A DNA stretch of 64,000 nucleotides from Pseudomonadota bacterium. GTDB taxonomy: Bacteria > Pseudomonadota > Gammaproteobacteria > Burkholderiales > Burkholderiaceae_B. Below the pieces are notes generated by a model that worked only from the letters and a program-made list of their open reading frames with translations, searched no databases and had not been told where the DNA came from. The translations under genes were made by a program, and so were the position numbers. The stretch lies in the NCBI GenBank assembly GCA_023440825.1, contig JAEXRL010000006.1:39577-103576 (forward strand). The letters are read 5' to 3'. Shown here piece by piece: positions 1 through 9,454 of the stretch. The first letter of the stretch is position 1. Each line of letters opens with the position of its first letter.

Positions 1-789
1 GGCTTGCATCAGGCGTTGAAAAATTGCGTCGCCGTTGCCAGCAATCAATAAGTATTCACCTGTGCTGCAGGGATAGGCATTGGAGGGGGCAATGCCGGGC
101 AGGGAGGTGCCAGCAGGCTCACGTATGGCGTTGAAGGCCGAGTATTCAGGCAACAGACTTTCGGTTAAGTTGAAAATACTTTCAAATAAAGACACGTCAA
201 TCATTTGGCCCTTACCCCCACGCGCATCGCGTTGGTATAAAGCCAGCAATACGCCCAAGGCACCATGTAGTCCGGCCAAGGTATCGCCCAGTGATAGCCC
301 CGCGCGCACCGGTGCCTGACCAGGACTGCCGTTCAGGTAACGCAGGCCGCCCATTGCTTCAGCGATCGCTGCAAAGCCGGGCTCTTGACTACGAGGCCCT
401 GTTTGGCCGTAGCCGGAAACGCGCAGCATGATCAGCTTAGGATTCAGCTCATGTAGAGCCTCCCAGGACAAACCCCATTTTTCCATGGTGCCTGGACGAA
501 AGTTTTCGATGAGCACATCGGCTTGGCTGGCGAGCTGGCGCACGATATCCTGCCCCTCGGGCGTACGCAAATCGATACACACCGAGTGCTTGCTGCGTGA
601 CTGGGCTTCCCACCAGACAGAGGTCCCTTCGTGAAGCATGCGCCATTTGCGTAATGGGTCGCCTAGGCCAGGTGGTTCGATTTTGATAATAGTGGCGCCG
701 AAGTCTGCCAGGGTTTTGGCGGCAAAAGGGCCGGCAATTAATTGCCCCAACTCTAGAACTTTGATGCCTGATAATATTTGCTGAGACAT
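1..789 (-). CDS. CaiB/BaiF family CoA-transferase (C-terminus beyond the window)
   Basis: A family III CoA-transferase, which moves coenzyme A between carboxylic acids in the cytosol; the substrate cannot be told. Reading starts at ATG 789-787 (MSQQILSGIKVLELG) and stays open for 263 codons to the left edge. Family members are about 400 residues, so roughly the last third is missing. Seen: the N-terminal LIAGPFAAKTLADFGA nucleotide-fold segment, ENFRPG at residues 95-100, and Asp169 in SLGDTLAG, which coincides with the catalytic Asp169 of formyl-CoA transferase. No strong Shine-Dalgarno precedes the ATG. The LysR gene at 920-1822 lies upstream on the same strand, and a hairpin separates the two. 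Family is secure; substrate is unknown. Confidence 0.9.
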   Translation of the reverse strand, partial: MSQQILSGIKVLELGQLIAGPFAAKTLADFGATIIKIEPPGLGDPLRKWRMLHEGTSVWWEAQSRSKHSVCIDLRTPEGQDIVRQLASQADVLIENFRPGTMEKWGLSWEALHELNPKLIMLRVSGYGQTGPRSQEPGFAAIAEAMGGLRYLNGSPGQAPVRAGLSLGDTLAGLHGALGVLLALYQRDARGGKGQMIDVSLFESIFNLTESLLPEYSAFNAIREPAGTSLPGIAPSNAYPCSTGEYLLIAGNGDAIFQRLMQA

Positions 790-876
790 AGGTGCTACGT
801 GCTAACCAGTAACTGAAAAAAACAATAATTCAGTGTGGCATAGCTTAGAAGCACAGTGGAATGACCGAATTTTCAT

Positions 877-905
877 ACCCGCTTTCGTGTTTTGCGAAAG
901 CGGGT
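877..905 (-). terminator. Hairpin between lysR-type gene and CoA-transferase gene
   Basis: A perfect 11-bp inverted repeat (877-887 with 895-905, 7-nt loop) lies 15 bases past the end of the LysR gene on the minus strand. It is followed on that strand by only a weak A/T stretch, so termination is plausible but not certain. Confidence 0.45.
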
Positions 906-919
906 GAAGGGGCCGTGCC

Positions 920-1822
920 TTACGTCTGGTCGCTGGTGTGTAAGTGCTCAAGCAAAAGTCGACTGGCTGCGGACAGTAATTCAGGCTCGCGCACGCCAAT
1001 AAGCAGGCTACGCTTTGCCCACTCATCGCTGAGTGTCACCAGTGATAATTGCATGGTGCGGGAAAACGGCAAAACTGCTAGACGCGGCAAGATACCTATG
1101 CTGTTGGTTGCCAGGGCGAGTCTGCAGATAGAGTCAAACCCTCGGACTTGTATGCGTAATTTCAAGGGTTTACCCTGGCGCTGGCTCTCTTCCTCAAGGC
1201 GTAATGCCAGAGAAGTACGAGAAGTCAGGCCCACATAGTCAAAATCTAGGGTTTCGTGAAAGGAGATAAGCTTGCGCTGATATAAGGGGTGACCGGGCGG
1301 CACCATCAAGACAAGGTCATCGTCACGGTAATGGTATGTGTGCAGTCCTTCACAAGGAGTACGGTCGGCAAATATACCCATATCGGCCTGATTGTCTTGC
1401 ACCGCCTTGACAATAGCGTGGCTGTTTTCCTCGGTCAGGTTGACACGAATGGCCGGATGCTCACGCATGAACAGAGCCAGATCTTGAGATAAAAATTGCG
1501 TAATCGAAGACGTATTGGCCGCTAACCGGATCTGGCCTTTGATACCGTGCGTGTAATCGGCCAGTGCGGCTCCTAACTGCTCGACCTCATTCAATACACG
1601 TAAAGCGTGTTGTAAACAGGTTTGGCCAGCTTCGCTCATTTCTACGCCAGCAGAATGACGATAAAACAAAGGAGCCCCCAGGCTGGCCTCTAGATCAGAA
1701 ATGCGTTTACTGGCCGCTCCGACCGCCAAATGCATGCTACGCGCACCCGCAGAAATGCTGCCTTGCCGTGCGACAGCAACGAATAAGGCCAGAGTGATGA
1801 GGTCAAAACGGGCAAGGTTCAT
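920..1822 (-). CDS. LysR-family transcriptional regulator
   Basis: A 300-residue LysR-type regulator of normal length. The N-terminal winged helix-turn-helix (about residues 1-60) contains the typical QGSISAGARSMHLAVGAASK recognition region and ISDLEASLGAPLFYR. The rest is a two-lobed periplasmic-binding-protein-like effector domain. It starts at ATG 1822-1820. It is divergent from the SDR gene at 2019 across a 196-bp gap and co-directional with the CoA-transferase. Family members commonly act on the divergent neighbour and on themselves, so control of the SDR and/or the CoA-transferase gene is likely. The inducer is unknown. Confidence 0.93.
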   Translation of the reverse strand: MNLARFDLITLALFVAVARQGSISAGARSMHLAVGAASKRISDLEASLGAPLFYRHSAGVEMSEAGQTCLQHALRVLNEVEQLGAALADYTHGIKGQIRLAANTSSITQFLSQDLALFMREHPAIRVNLTEENSHAIVKAVQDNQADMGIFADRTPCEGLHTYHYRDDDLVLMVPPGHPLYQRKLISFHETLDFDYVGLTSRTSLALRLEEESQRQGKPLKLRIQVRGFDSICRLALATNSIGILPRLAVLPFSRTMQLSLVTLSDEWAKRSLLIGVREPELLSAASRLLLEHLHTSDQT

Positions 1823-1924
1823 GGCGTGCGGGCTTTGTGTGCGTGAGCTAAGAGGGTAAGCGTGGCAGTTAAACGTAGACTGCTGTGCGGTCAGCCATAC
1901 CTGACTGATCTTACCAGAGCCTCA

Positions 1925-1961
1925 AAAACTCGTTAAGCTGTCTGGTGCGTCAACGAGTTTT
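1925..1961. promoter_or_regulatory. Inverted repeat in the lysR/SDR divergent promoter region
   Basis: AAAACTCGTT (1925-1934) is repeated inverted as AACGAGTTTT (1952-1961) with a 17-base spacer, between the divergent LysR and SDR genes. It could be a regulator site or a hairpin in the SDR leader. The arms are A/T-ended like LysR boxes, but the spacing is longer than usual for one. Confidence 0.3.
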
Positions 1962-2018
1962 CATATCATGCTAGACGCATCAGGAACCATCATTATTGCA
2001 GGGGAGGAGAGCGGGACC

Positions 2019-2759
2019 ATGAGACTACAAAATAAGGTCGCCTTGATTACGGGTGCAGGGCAGGGAATAGGGGCAGCTACGGCAGAAAAATTCGCACGCG
2101 AGGGGGCGTTGCTGGTGCTGTGTGACCGCTGTGCGGACGCCTTGCAAACTAGTGTGCAGACCTGCCTTGAGCATGGGGCGCAAGCCGTGGGCTACAGTCT
2201 GGATGTGACGGAGCAGGCGGCGGTAGAGCAGGCGGTAAAAGAGGCAGTGGCGCGTTTTGGGCGTATCGATATTTTGGTGAATAATGCCGGTATTACGCAA
2301 GATGCGCGTTTCGAAAGGATGACACTAGAGCAATTTGATCAGGTGATCGACGTGAATTTGCGTGCGGTATTCATACAGACTCAAGCTGTCTTGCCCTACA
2401 TGCTGGTGCAAGGCAAAGGAGTCATTCTGAATGCGAGCTCTATCGTGGGCATACATGGTAATTTTGGTCAGACCAACTATGCCGCCTCTAAGTTTGGAGT
2501 CATAGGCATGACTAAAACTTGGAGTCGGGAGTTAGGCCCTAAAGGGATACGGGTTAACGCTGTGGCTCCCGGCTTTGTTGAAACGCCTATTTTGTCTACG
2601 ATACCGCAAACCGTGCTGGATAAGATGCGTGCGCAGGTACCAATGCGGCGCTTGGGACAGCCAGAGGAAATTGCTAACACCTACGCCTTTTTAGCTAGTG
2701 ATGAAGCAAGCTACATCAATGGTGCTGTCATAGAGGTGACCGGAGGTATGAGTCTGTGA
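2019..2759 (+). CDS. SDR-family oxidoreductase (FabG-like 3-oxoacyl reductase)
   Basis: A classical short-chain dehydrogenase/reductase of 246 residues, the usual FabG length. Seen: TGAGQGIG cofactor-binding motif (11-18), NNAG (88-91), and catalytic Ser141, Tyr154 and Lys158 in the S...YxxxK arrangement. The C-terminus [16 protein letters not shown] resembles 3-oxoacyl-(ACP/CoA) reductases. The start at 2019 is chosen because a strong GGGGAGGAGA site (2001-2010) precedes it; a longer frame open from 1968 has no such site and adds 17 atypical residues. Family members reduce 3-oxoacyl thioesters or related ketones with NAD(P)H. Being next to a CoA-transferase suggests acyl-CoA metabolism, but the true substrate is unknown. 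Confidence 0.9.
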   Translation: MRLQNKVALITGAGQGIGAATAEKFAREGALLVLCDRCADALQTSVQTCLEHGAQAVGYSLDVTEQAAVEQAVKEAVARFGRIDILVNNAGITQDARFERMTLEQFDQVIDVNLRAVFIQTQAVLPYMLVQGKGVILNASSIVGIHGNFGQTNYAASKFGVIGMTKTWSRELGPKGIRVNAVAPGFVETPILSTIPQTVLDKMRAQVPMRRLGQPEEIANTYAFLASDEASYINGAVIEVTGGMSL

Positions 2760-2955
2760 TCAGTCAGGGCAGGATAGCAGGACTGGGGTAGCGAGATTGT
2801 CTGGGCGCTGTGAGCAATACGCTCTATGTTGTGTGGCGAAATACAGCCACAGTCTAAAAGTGTGACAAGTAGCCGAATAGTACTGTGCGGTTTACAGGCT
2901 GCGTTGCTATGATGACAGTTTGCCCGTTTTGGCGTTACGCCATTCACTGATCTTT

Positions 2956-4431
2956 ATGTCTAGTACTGCCCCTGACTCGTCTACCGAGCTACGTCGCGAG
3001 CTAAAGCCGCGCCATTTGTCCATGATTGCCATAGGCGGATCTATTGGTACCGGCTTATTCGTTGCCTCTGGGGCGACCATTGCCCAAGCCGGGCCGGGCG
3101 GAGCCCTGCTGGCTTATATGCTCATCGGCTTGATGGTGTATTTTCTCATGACCAGCCTGGGTGAACTGGCGGCGGCCATGCCTGTTTCTGGCTCATTTGC
3201 CACCTATGGTGCGCGCTATGTGGATGAGGGTTTTGGCTTTGCGATAGGGTGGAATTATTGGTACAACTGGGCGGTAACGATTGCCGTCGACTTGGTGGCG
3301 GCACAGTTGGTCATGAGCTATTGGTTTCCCCAGGTACCTGGCATAGTCTGGAGTGCCTTGTTCCTATTGCTGATGTTTCTGTTGAACATGGTTTCGGTGA
3401 AAGGCTTTGGTGAGGCGGAGTATTGGTTTGCCTCGATTAAGGTGGTTACCGTACTCGTATTCATTGCGATAGGCTTACTGATGGTGCTGGGTATTGTGCA
3501 AGGCAATGAGCACCAAGGCCTACAGAACTGGACGCTTGATCAAGCCCCCTTTCCCGGAGGTTTTGCCAGCTTGGTGGGGGTGGCCATGATAGTAGGGTTT
3601 TCTTTTCAGGGCACCGAGTTGATTGGGATTGCAGCTGGTGAGTCCAAGGACCCGGCAAAAAGTATCCCCAAGGCTGTACGACGCATTTTTTGGCGTATTT
3701 TGTTATTTTACATTTTTGCCATCCTTATTATCGGCTTATTGATTCCGTATAACGATCCGCATTTGCTACGCAATGAACTGGATGATATTAGTGTTAGCCC
3801 GTTTACATTGGTATTTGAGAAAGCAGGCTTGTTGTCCGCCGCTGCCGTGATGAATGCAGTGGTCTTAACGGCGGTTCTGTCGGCAGGAAACTCGGGCATG
3901 TACGCCTCTACGCGTATGCTGTTTAACTTGGCGCGTGAAGGCAAAGCCCCCCGTATTTTTAGTCGTTTGTCAGCAAATGGGGTGCCGCGTTACGCCTTGG
4001 TGGCGACGACGGTGGTCGCGGCACTGTGTTTTGTGAGTGCTGTGTATAGCCCCACAGCTGTGTATATTTGGCTGCTGAATACCTCGGGCATGACAGGCTT
4101 TATCGCTTGGTTAGGCATAGCTATTAGTCATTATCGTTTCCGTCGTGGCTATGTCAGTCAAGGGCGTGACTTACGCCAGTTACCGTATTTGTCGCGCTTT
4201 TTCCCGTTTGGTCCTGTGTTTGCGTTTTGCCTGTGTCTGGTGATTACATTGGGGCAGAACTATCAGGCCTTTTTAGAAGAGCGTATCGATTGGGGAGGCG
4301 CTGTAGCAACGTATATAGGCCTACCCCTGTTCTTGCTGATTTGGCTAGCGTATCGCGTGACCAAGGGAGGTGGTTTGGTGGCCTATCAGGACATGCGCTT
4401 TCCAGAGCTAGATGCCAGGCAGGGTCAATAA
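2956..4431 (+). CDS. lysP: Lysine-specific permease (AAT family)
   Basis: A 491-residue inner-membrane amino-acid:proton symporter with about 12 hydrophobic helices. Long stretches match what I recall of E. coli LysP: RELKPRHLSMIAIGGSIG, GLMVYFLMTSLGELAA, GWNYWYNWAVTIAVDLVAAQ, SFQGTELIGIAAGES and NTSGMTGFIAWLGIAISHYR. The likely role is lysine uptake driven by the proton gradient. Translation from ATG 2956 gives the typical MSS...ELRRELKPRHL N-terminus; an upstream TTG at 2920 would add 12 non-conserved residues. It is probably monocistronic, since the next gene is convergent. LysP also acts as a lysine co-sensor in enteric bacteria, but no cadaverine genes lie here to suggest that role. Confidence 0.95.
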   Translation: MSSTAPDSSTELRRELKPRHLSMIAIGGSIGTGLFVASGATIAQAGPGGALLAYMLIGLMVYFLMTSLGELAAAMPVSGSFATYGARYVDEGFGFAIGWNYWYNWAVTIAVDLVAAQLVMSYWFPQVPGIVWSALFLLLMFLLNMVSVKGFGEAEYWFASIKVVTVLVFIAIGLLMVLGIVQGNEHQGLQNWTLDQAPFPGGFASLVGVAMIVGFSFQGTELIGIAAGESKDPAKSIPKAVRRIFWRILLFYIFAILIIGLLIPYNDPHLLRNELDDISVSPFTLVFEKAGLLSAAAVMNAVVLTAVLSAGNSGMYASTRMLFNLAREGKAPRIFSRLSANGVPRYALVATTVVAALCFVSAVYSPTAVYIWLLNTSGMTGFIAWLGIAISHYRFRRGYVSQGRDLRQLPYLSRFFPFGPVFAFCLCLVITLGQNYQAFLEERIDWGGAVATYIGLPLFLLIWLAYRVTKGGGLVAYQDMRFPELDARQGQ

Positions 4432-4465
4432 GCACGGTCAGCGTTATGCGACCGTGTCTTGCTGC

Positions 4466-5836
4466 TTATGGGCGTGGCCGCAGATAAAACAAGGGTACTC
4501 CCAGCAGTAAAATACCTAGCCCCAGCCACGTTCCTGCGCCGGCGTACAACACGCTAGACCAACCTAGGCCCAGACATACCAGAGCAAACAGCACGGGTAG
4601 CACGGGGTAAGCGGGCACTTTAAAGGGACGTTTACGCGTCGGGTCGCGTTGGCGCAGACGCACCAAGGCTAAAGCAGTCAGCGCCATGAATAACCAAAAT
4701 ACGGGTGAGGTGTAAGCCACCATTGCTTGCAAGCCATTTTCGCTTAAGGCACCAAACACGATAAGCCCTAAGGTAATAGCTCCTTGCAGCAATAAAGCGC
4801 TGACTGGACTGCCTGCGCTGTGATTCCATTGCCCCAGTGCCCGTAAGGCGGGTAAGTCTTTTCCTAACGATACATAGATGCGGCCACCCGTAAAAATGCA
4901 TGCGTTAATGGTGCCCAATGCAGTGCAGCAAACGAGCAGGCTAAGTACGATAACGGCCCAGGGGCCTGCTAGCATGGCACTCATATCGGCTCCGACCGCT
5001 ACACTCTGGCGCAAGCCCTCAAGGCCAAATAGGCGTAAATAGGCTAGGTTAACGAGCAGGTACAGTAAAACTATAATGAGCGTGCCCGCCAGCAGTACAC
5101 GTAATAGATTACGCCCTGAGTCGTGTAGCTCGCCCGATATATAGGCTATTTCATTCCAGCCGCCATAGGTGAGCAAGACAAAAACCATACCCATGCCCAG
5201 CGCGCCGCCAAGCTCCCAGTTGCTAAGGGTGAGGTCCATGGACGAAGGGTGTGATGCCATGCGGTAAGAGTCGGGCTCTATCATCAGCGCTGCACATGCC
5301 ATGATGAGTAACGCACAAACCGTAATACCAGTAAGAAAGCGCTGAACTATCTTTGATTGGTGGCTGCCCAAGATATTCAGGCCGGTAAGTAACACCACCA
5401 CCAGTGCGGCATATACTGCTTTGCCGTGACTACCCAAAGGGAGCAGGACCTGAGCGTAATCACCAAATATAAAGGCTACGGCGGCAATCGCCCCAGTTTG
5501 TATGATGGAGCAGCGGGCCCACGCGAACAATAAGGCCAGCCTGTTTCCCCAGGCGCGACGTAAGTAAGCGTATTCACCGCCACTGTCGGGGTAGGCGCTA
5601 CCCAGCTCGGCATAACATAGGGCGCCAATCAACATGACGGCTCCGCCACCTAGCCATAAGGCCAGATACATCACCTGATTGGGGGAGTTTTGAGCCACTA
5701 GGGGTGGAAAGCCGAAGATTCCTATACCCACGACGACACCGACTAATAGGGCGATGCCGTCAAGGACGCTAAGCGTTGTGGGGTGGCTGAGGTCTTGTCC
5801 AGAGCGAGTGCCCGTGGTTAAAGACCCTTTGCTCAC
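4466..5836 (-). CDS. APC-superfamily amino acid permease
   Basis: A 456-residue inner-membrane transporter with about 12 transmembrane helices. The N-terminal IALLVGVVVGIGIFGFPPLV and the following ELGSAYPDSGGEYAYLRRAWG are the TM1/TM2 signatures of the amino acid/polyamine/organocation superfamily, closest in character to SteT/LAT-like exchangers. The substrate is unknown. It starts with GTG at 5836, overlapping the stop of the upstream exported methyltransferase gene by four bases (GTGA), so the two are translationally coupled. It converges on lysP with a 34-bp gap. Confidence 0.9.
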   Translation of the reverse strand: MSKGSLTTGTRSGQDLSHPTTLSVLDGIALLVGVVVGIGIFGFPPLVAQNSPNQVMYLALWLGGGAVMLIGALCYAELGSAYPDSGGEYAYLRRAWGNRLALLFAWARCSIIQTGAIAAVAFIFGDYAQVLLPLGSHGKAVYAALVVVLLTGLNILGSHQSKIVQRFLTGITVCALLIMACAALMIEPDSYRMASHPSSMDLTLSNWELGGALGMGMVFVLLTYGGWNEIAYISGELHDSGRNLLRVLLAGTLIIVLLYLLVNLAYLRLFGLEGLRQSVAVGADMSAMLAGPWAVIVLSLLVCCTALGTINACIFTGGRIYVSLGKDLPALRALGQWNHSAGSPVSALLLQGAITLGLIVFGALSENGLQAMVAYTSPVFWLFMALTALALVRLRQRDPTRKRPFKVPAYPVLPVLFALVCLGLGWSSVLYAGAGTWLGLGILLLGVPLFYLRPRP

Positions 5837-6666
5837 AATCGTGAGCCTTGCCAGTTGTTCATAGGGTTGAGGCTGCCTTCAAGCGGTGTAATTGCTTGCA
5901 TGTCGGCACCCAGTACAGTTCCGTAAAAGCTGCGGGCGGTCTCACCGGTGCCGGTAGTGAACGAAATAAGGCTACCGTTTAGTGAGCCCTGAACAGGTGT
6001 AACCTGGCCTTGTTCGTTCTCTAGTGAACCGCTGATCTGTTGAAACTGCTGATCCAGTTTGAGGGTGTGTTTGCCTTCGGGGCTAGTGATTGCCCAAGTA
6101 CCCTGCACTTGGGCAGGTACTATCCATAAATGCACGCCACGTGAGTCTACGGTATCGAACTGATCGCTTTCCCAATCCTGCATGTCAAAAGCGTGTGACA
6201 CAATACGTGTGCCGGGTGCCAGTTTGAGGATCTCGGGGCGTAAGCGTAAATTGATATTGGGCAGCAAATACATGCTGATGACACTGGCTTGGCTTATATC
6301 GGTCTCGAACAGATCCTGCTCTAAAAACTCGACCTGATCACTTAAGCCCGCTGTCTGGGCATTTGCTTTGGCTTCAGCCACACGCTCGGGGTCGATATCT
6401 ACGCCTTGAGCGCCTTTAGCCTTGAAATCGCGTACCGCTGCTATGGCAATTCTTCCGTCGCCAGAGCCCAAATCAATTAGGTAGTCCTCTGGGCCTACCT
6501 GCGCCATTTCTAGCATACGCTGAACCACTGCAGCGGGTGTGGGTACATAGGGGACGTCTAAATTGGGTTCTGATTGCGCGAGGGCGGAGGAGGGAAAAAA
6601 TAAGCCAGTGCTAAGTGCTAGCGGCGCAAGAAACTGATGAAAGCGACTCATCCTGCTACAAGACAT
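5833..6666 (-). CDS. Exported SAM-dependent methyltransferase-like protein
   Basis: A 277-residue protein beginning with a clear signal peptide (basic start, hydrophobic LAPLALSTGLFF, predicted cut after SSALA at residue 30). Next comes a class I methyltransferase fold: YLIDLGSGDGRIAI at about 63-75 is motif I binding S-adenosylmethionine. The last 90 residues are a beta-rich tail of unknown role. ATG 6666 is chosen because AGGAG stands seven bases upstream; an upstream in-frame start at 6702 would spoil the signal peptide. An exported SAM enzyme is odd because SAM is cytosolic, so it may bind another ligand. It is coupled to the permease gene at 5836. Function unknown. Confidence 0.85.
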   Translation of the reverse strand: MSCSRMSRFHQFLAPLALSTGLFFPSSALAQSEPNLDVPYVPTPAAVVQRMLEMAQVGPEDYLIDLGSGDGRIAIAAVRDFKAKGAQGVDIDPERVAEAKANAQTAGLSDQVEFLEQDLFETDISQASVISMYLLPNINLRLRPEILKLAPGTRIVSHAFDMQDWESDQFDTVDSRGVHLWIVPAQVQGTWAITSPEGKHTLKLDQQFQQISGSLENEQGQVTPVQGSLNGSLISFTTGTGETARSFYGTVLGADMQAITPLEGSLNPMNNWQGSRL

Positions 6667-6869
6667 GGGGATCTCCTGTGGGCATAAAGAAAAAGCGGCC
6701 AAATAAATGCCAACTACCGTATGAGCAAATATGGTGTCAGTCTACCTTGCATTTAGCTGAAAGCCAAAATAAAGAGGGCAGAGCTACAGAGCAAGATTCA
6801 GCCTCGCCTTGTGTTCGGATGCTAGACGGTTCGTGGTAAGGTGGCGTTTAAACAAACGTACGCTTTTAT

Positions 6870-8186
6870 ATGCAAGAACTGAACTCGACTAAGACTAGTA
6901 ATGCGACCCTGTATTACGGCGTGGCTGGGCTGATCGGACTATTGACGGCACTGCTGGGTACCTTGTTTCATACTGTGGTCGATTTCTTGCAAGCCAATCT
7001 GGTGGTCGTGCCGACGCATTTGGGCTTGAGCGGTTGGCAAAGTGCCTTGTTTTTGGGCCTAGTGTCTGCCTTGATGCTATGTTCCGCAGTGGCTTTAGTA
7101 AGACATTTTGCACCTGAGGCCAGCGGCTCCGGCGTGCAAGAGGTTGAGGGTGCCATGGCGGGTGTGCGCCAGATTCGCAGCTTGCGTGTTTTATGCGTTA
7201 AGTTTTTTGGTGGTTTGCTGTCTTTGGGGGCGGGTTTGGTGGGGGGGCGCGAGGGGCCAACCATACATATGGGGGCGGCGATTGCCCAAGCTCTCGTGCC
7301 ACGCGGCCGTTTTCTCGTACACGAGGCCAGGGCTTTGCTTGGAGCCGGCGCTGCGGCTGGGCTGACGGCTGCCTTTAGTTCCCCTGTCGCCGCTGTCTTA
7401 TTTGTTATTGAAGAAGCACGCGATGCTTTTCCATTCAGACCCCGTACATACTATGCCGTTATTTTAGCGAGTGCGGCAAGCGCCTGGGTCACTGTGTTGG
7501 TCATGGGCAGGCAGCCCTTTATGGTGATTCATGCGATAGCGCCTGCTTTGAGCTCTTACCCCTTATTTATTATTCTGGGTTTAGTGTTAGGCGCTCTAGG
7601 AGTGGCTTTTAATCGCCTGGTGTTGCGGTGCTTGGACTATGCGCGCCAAGTCAGTGTGCAATACTCCCCCTACCTATGGCCTGCTCTCTTGGGTTTGGCT
7701 GTAGGGGCACTGTTGTATTGGCTACCCGAAGCTACAGGGGGAGGCGAGTCACTGATAGAGCGACTCGTACAGCAGCCCATGCCCGTGGGAGTCTTGGGGC
7801 TGCTGGCATTGGCACGTCTAGTGATGACCTTGACCAGTTATGCGGCTGGCACACCGGCTGGAATCTTTGCTCCAATTTTGGCTTTGGCAACGGTGGTGAG
7901 TATTTTCTTAGGCCAGTTGCTACTACTCTTTTTCCACTTGCCCGATGAACTACTGCTGGCCTTAGCCGTAGCAGGTATGGCAGGACTATTTGCAAGCACG
8001 GTACGTGCCCCATTGGTGGGGGTGGTGCTGATCGTGGAGTTAACAGGCGCATACAGTTTGGCCCTGCCCAGTTTATTGTGCGTGATGAGTGCCAGCCTGG
8101 TAGCCGAGCGTTTAGGGGGGCGTCCTTTATACGAACAGCTTTTAGAACGGACTTTAAAACTGGCCAAACAAGAACGAGTTCAATAA
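6870..8186 (+). CDS. ClC-type chloride/proton transporter
   Basis: A 438-residue ClC-family membrane protein. Seen: GSGVQ (86-90, first anion-selectivity segment), GREGP (126-130, with the external gating glutamate at 128), an internal glutamate pair in FVIEEARDAF that in E. coli ClcA carries the proton path, and GTPAGIFAP (third selectivity segment). Retaining both gating glutamates argues for a chloride/proton exchanger rather than a passive channel, with a possible role in acid tolerance. There is no C-terminal CBS domain. The start at 6870 lacks an obvious ribosome-binding site. No fluoride or other riboswitch was recognised upstream. Confidence 0.93.
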   Translation: MQELNSTKTSNATLYYGVAGLIGLLTALLGTLFHTVVDFLQANLVVVPTHLGLSGWQSALFLGLVSALMLCSAVALVRHFAPEASGSGVQEVEGAMAGVRQIRSLRVLCVKFFGGLLSLGAGLVGGREGPTIHMGAAIAQALVPRGRFLVHEARALLGAGAAAGLTAAFSSPVAAVLFVIEEARDAFPFRPRTYYAVILASAASAWVTVLVMGRQPFMVIHAIAPALSSYPLFIILGLVLGALGVAFNRLVLRCLDYARQVSVQYSPYLWPALLGLAVGALLYWLPEATGGGESLIERLVQQPMPVGVLGLLALARLVMTLTSYAAGTPAGIFAPILALATVVSIFLGQLLLLFFHLPDELLLALAVAGMAGLFASTVRAPLVGVVLIVELTGAYSLALPSLLCVMSASLVAERLGGRPLYEQLLERTLKLAKQERVQ

Positions 8187-8406
8187 AAAATGATCAGCCC
8201 GTAAATACTGATGCTGTTGTCGTGTAATTTAGCTCTATAACGACGTAGTCAGTGGGTGTGTGCTGCTTTGTCCGGATCGTCCTTGTGGGGAAATCCCTGC
8301 TTGAATGTTTAGTGTTAAGCAGGCAATGTGCTCTGATGCTGAAGTAATCCGGTTTTGGCACACTGGATCCCTATACGATTTATGACAAAAAATTCGGAGG
8401 CGGACT

Positions 8407-9366
8407 ATGCGTTTTATTAAAGCGCTCACCACGACAGCCCTGCTTGCAGGCTCTTTATTTACCGCTAATGCGGTGGCGCAGAAGGCTCAGTTCATTAATA
8501 TTCTGACAGGCGGACAAAGCGGTGTGTATTACCCGCTAGGGGTTGCGCTCTCGCAGATATACGCCAAGCATATTCCGAATGTGAAGGCTACGGCTCAAGT
8601 GACTAAGGCTTCAGCCGAGAACATGAACCTGTTGCAAGCAGAGCGTGGTGAGCTGGCCTTATCCTTAGCCGACTCAGTTGCGGATGCCTGGAACGGCGTA
8701 GAAGAGGCCGGCTTTACTCGTAAACTGGATAAATTACGCGGTCTGTCTGCGACCTATAACAACTATATTCAAATCGTAGCAAACGCCGATTCTGGTGTGA
8801 AGTCATTGGCTGACTTGAAAGGCAAGCGCATCTCTGTGGGGGCGGCTCGTTCCGGTACTGAACTGAATGCACGGGCTATTTTTAAAGCGGCTGGCCTGAG
8901 CTATGACGATTTCAGCAAGGTTGAGTACCTGCCATTTGGTGAGTCTGTTGAGCTGATGAAAAATCGTCAGTTAGATGCGACCTTGCAGTCGGCAGGTTTG
9001 GGCGTAGCGTCCATTCGTGACTTGGCCACCTCAATACCGATTATTGTTATTCCTGTGCCTGAGCAGGTAGTGAAGAAGGTGGGCAGCGATGCCTATCAAC
9101 CGTCCCACATTCCGGCTGGCACGTATGCAGGGCAAGATACAGACGTGGAAACGGCGGCTATACCTAACTTTTTGGTAACCCATTCTGGCGTGTCCGATGA
9201 GCTGGCGTACGAGATGGCCAAGCAGTTGTACGAAAACATCGGGTCCTTGCATGCCGCTCATAATGCGGTAAAAGGCATGAAGATTGAGAATGCCACGCAT
9301 GGCATGCCTGTCCCGATTCATCCGGGCGCAGAACGTTACTATCGTGAGCAGGGCGTCATTAAGTAA
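8407..9366 (+). CDS. TAXI-family TRAP transporter solute-binding protein
   Basis: A 319-residue periplasmic binding protein. Signal peptide: basic MRFIKA, hydrophobic TALLAGSLF, cleavage after AVA at residue 24. The mature start INILTGGQSGVYYPLGVALS is the signature of the TAXI (TRAP-associated extracytoplasmic immunogenic) family. A strong GGAGG stands at about 8396-8400. It delivers its ligand (often a C4-dicarboxylate or related acid; unknown here) to the fused permease encoded downstream at 9455. A strong hairpin terminator between the two genes probably keeps the binding protein in excess over the permease. Confidence 0.95.
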   Translation: MRFIKALTTTALLAGSLFTANAVAQKAQFINILTGGQSGVYYPLGVALSQIYAKHIPNVKATAQVTKASAENMNLLQAERGELALSLADSVADAWNGVEEAGFTRKLDKLRGLSATYNNYIQIVANADSGVKSLADLKGKRISVGAARSGTELNARAIFKAAGLSYDDFSKVEYLPFGESVELMKNRQLDATLQSAGLGVASIRDLATSIPIIVIPVPEQVVKKVGSDAYQPSHIPAGTYAGQDTDVETAAIPNFLVTHSGVSDELAYEMAKQLYENIGSLHAAHNAVKGMKIENATHGMPVPIHPGAERYYREQGVIK

Positions 9367-9392
9367 ACGTGTCACTCTTTTAGCGTAGTGTT

Positions 9393-9432
9393 AAGCAGTG
9401 ATTCGGTACTTGGCTGAATCACTGCTTTTTTT
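9393..9432 (+). terminator. Rho-independent terminator inside the TRAP operon
   Basis: A perfect 12-bp inverted repeat (9393-9404 with 9416-9427) ends in a seven-T run, 26 bases after the solute-binding-protein stop and 23 bases before the permease start. Partial readthrough would give the usual excess of binding protein over membrane subunits. Confidence 0.85.
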
Positions 9433-9454
9433 GCATAAAGGTTTTTAAGTTGGT

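Noticed and set aside
6703..6869. Possible fluoride riboswitch ahead of the ClC gene
   Set aside because: The conserved fluoride-aptamer blocks are not present.
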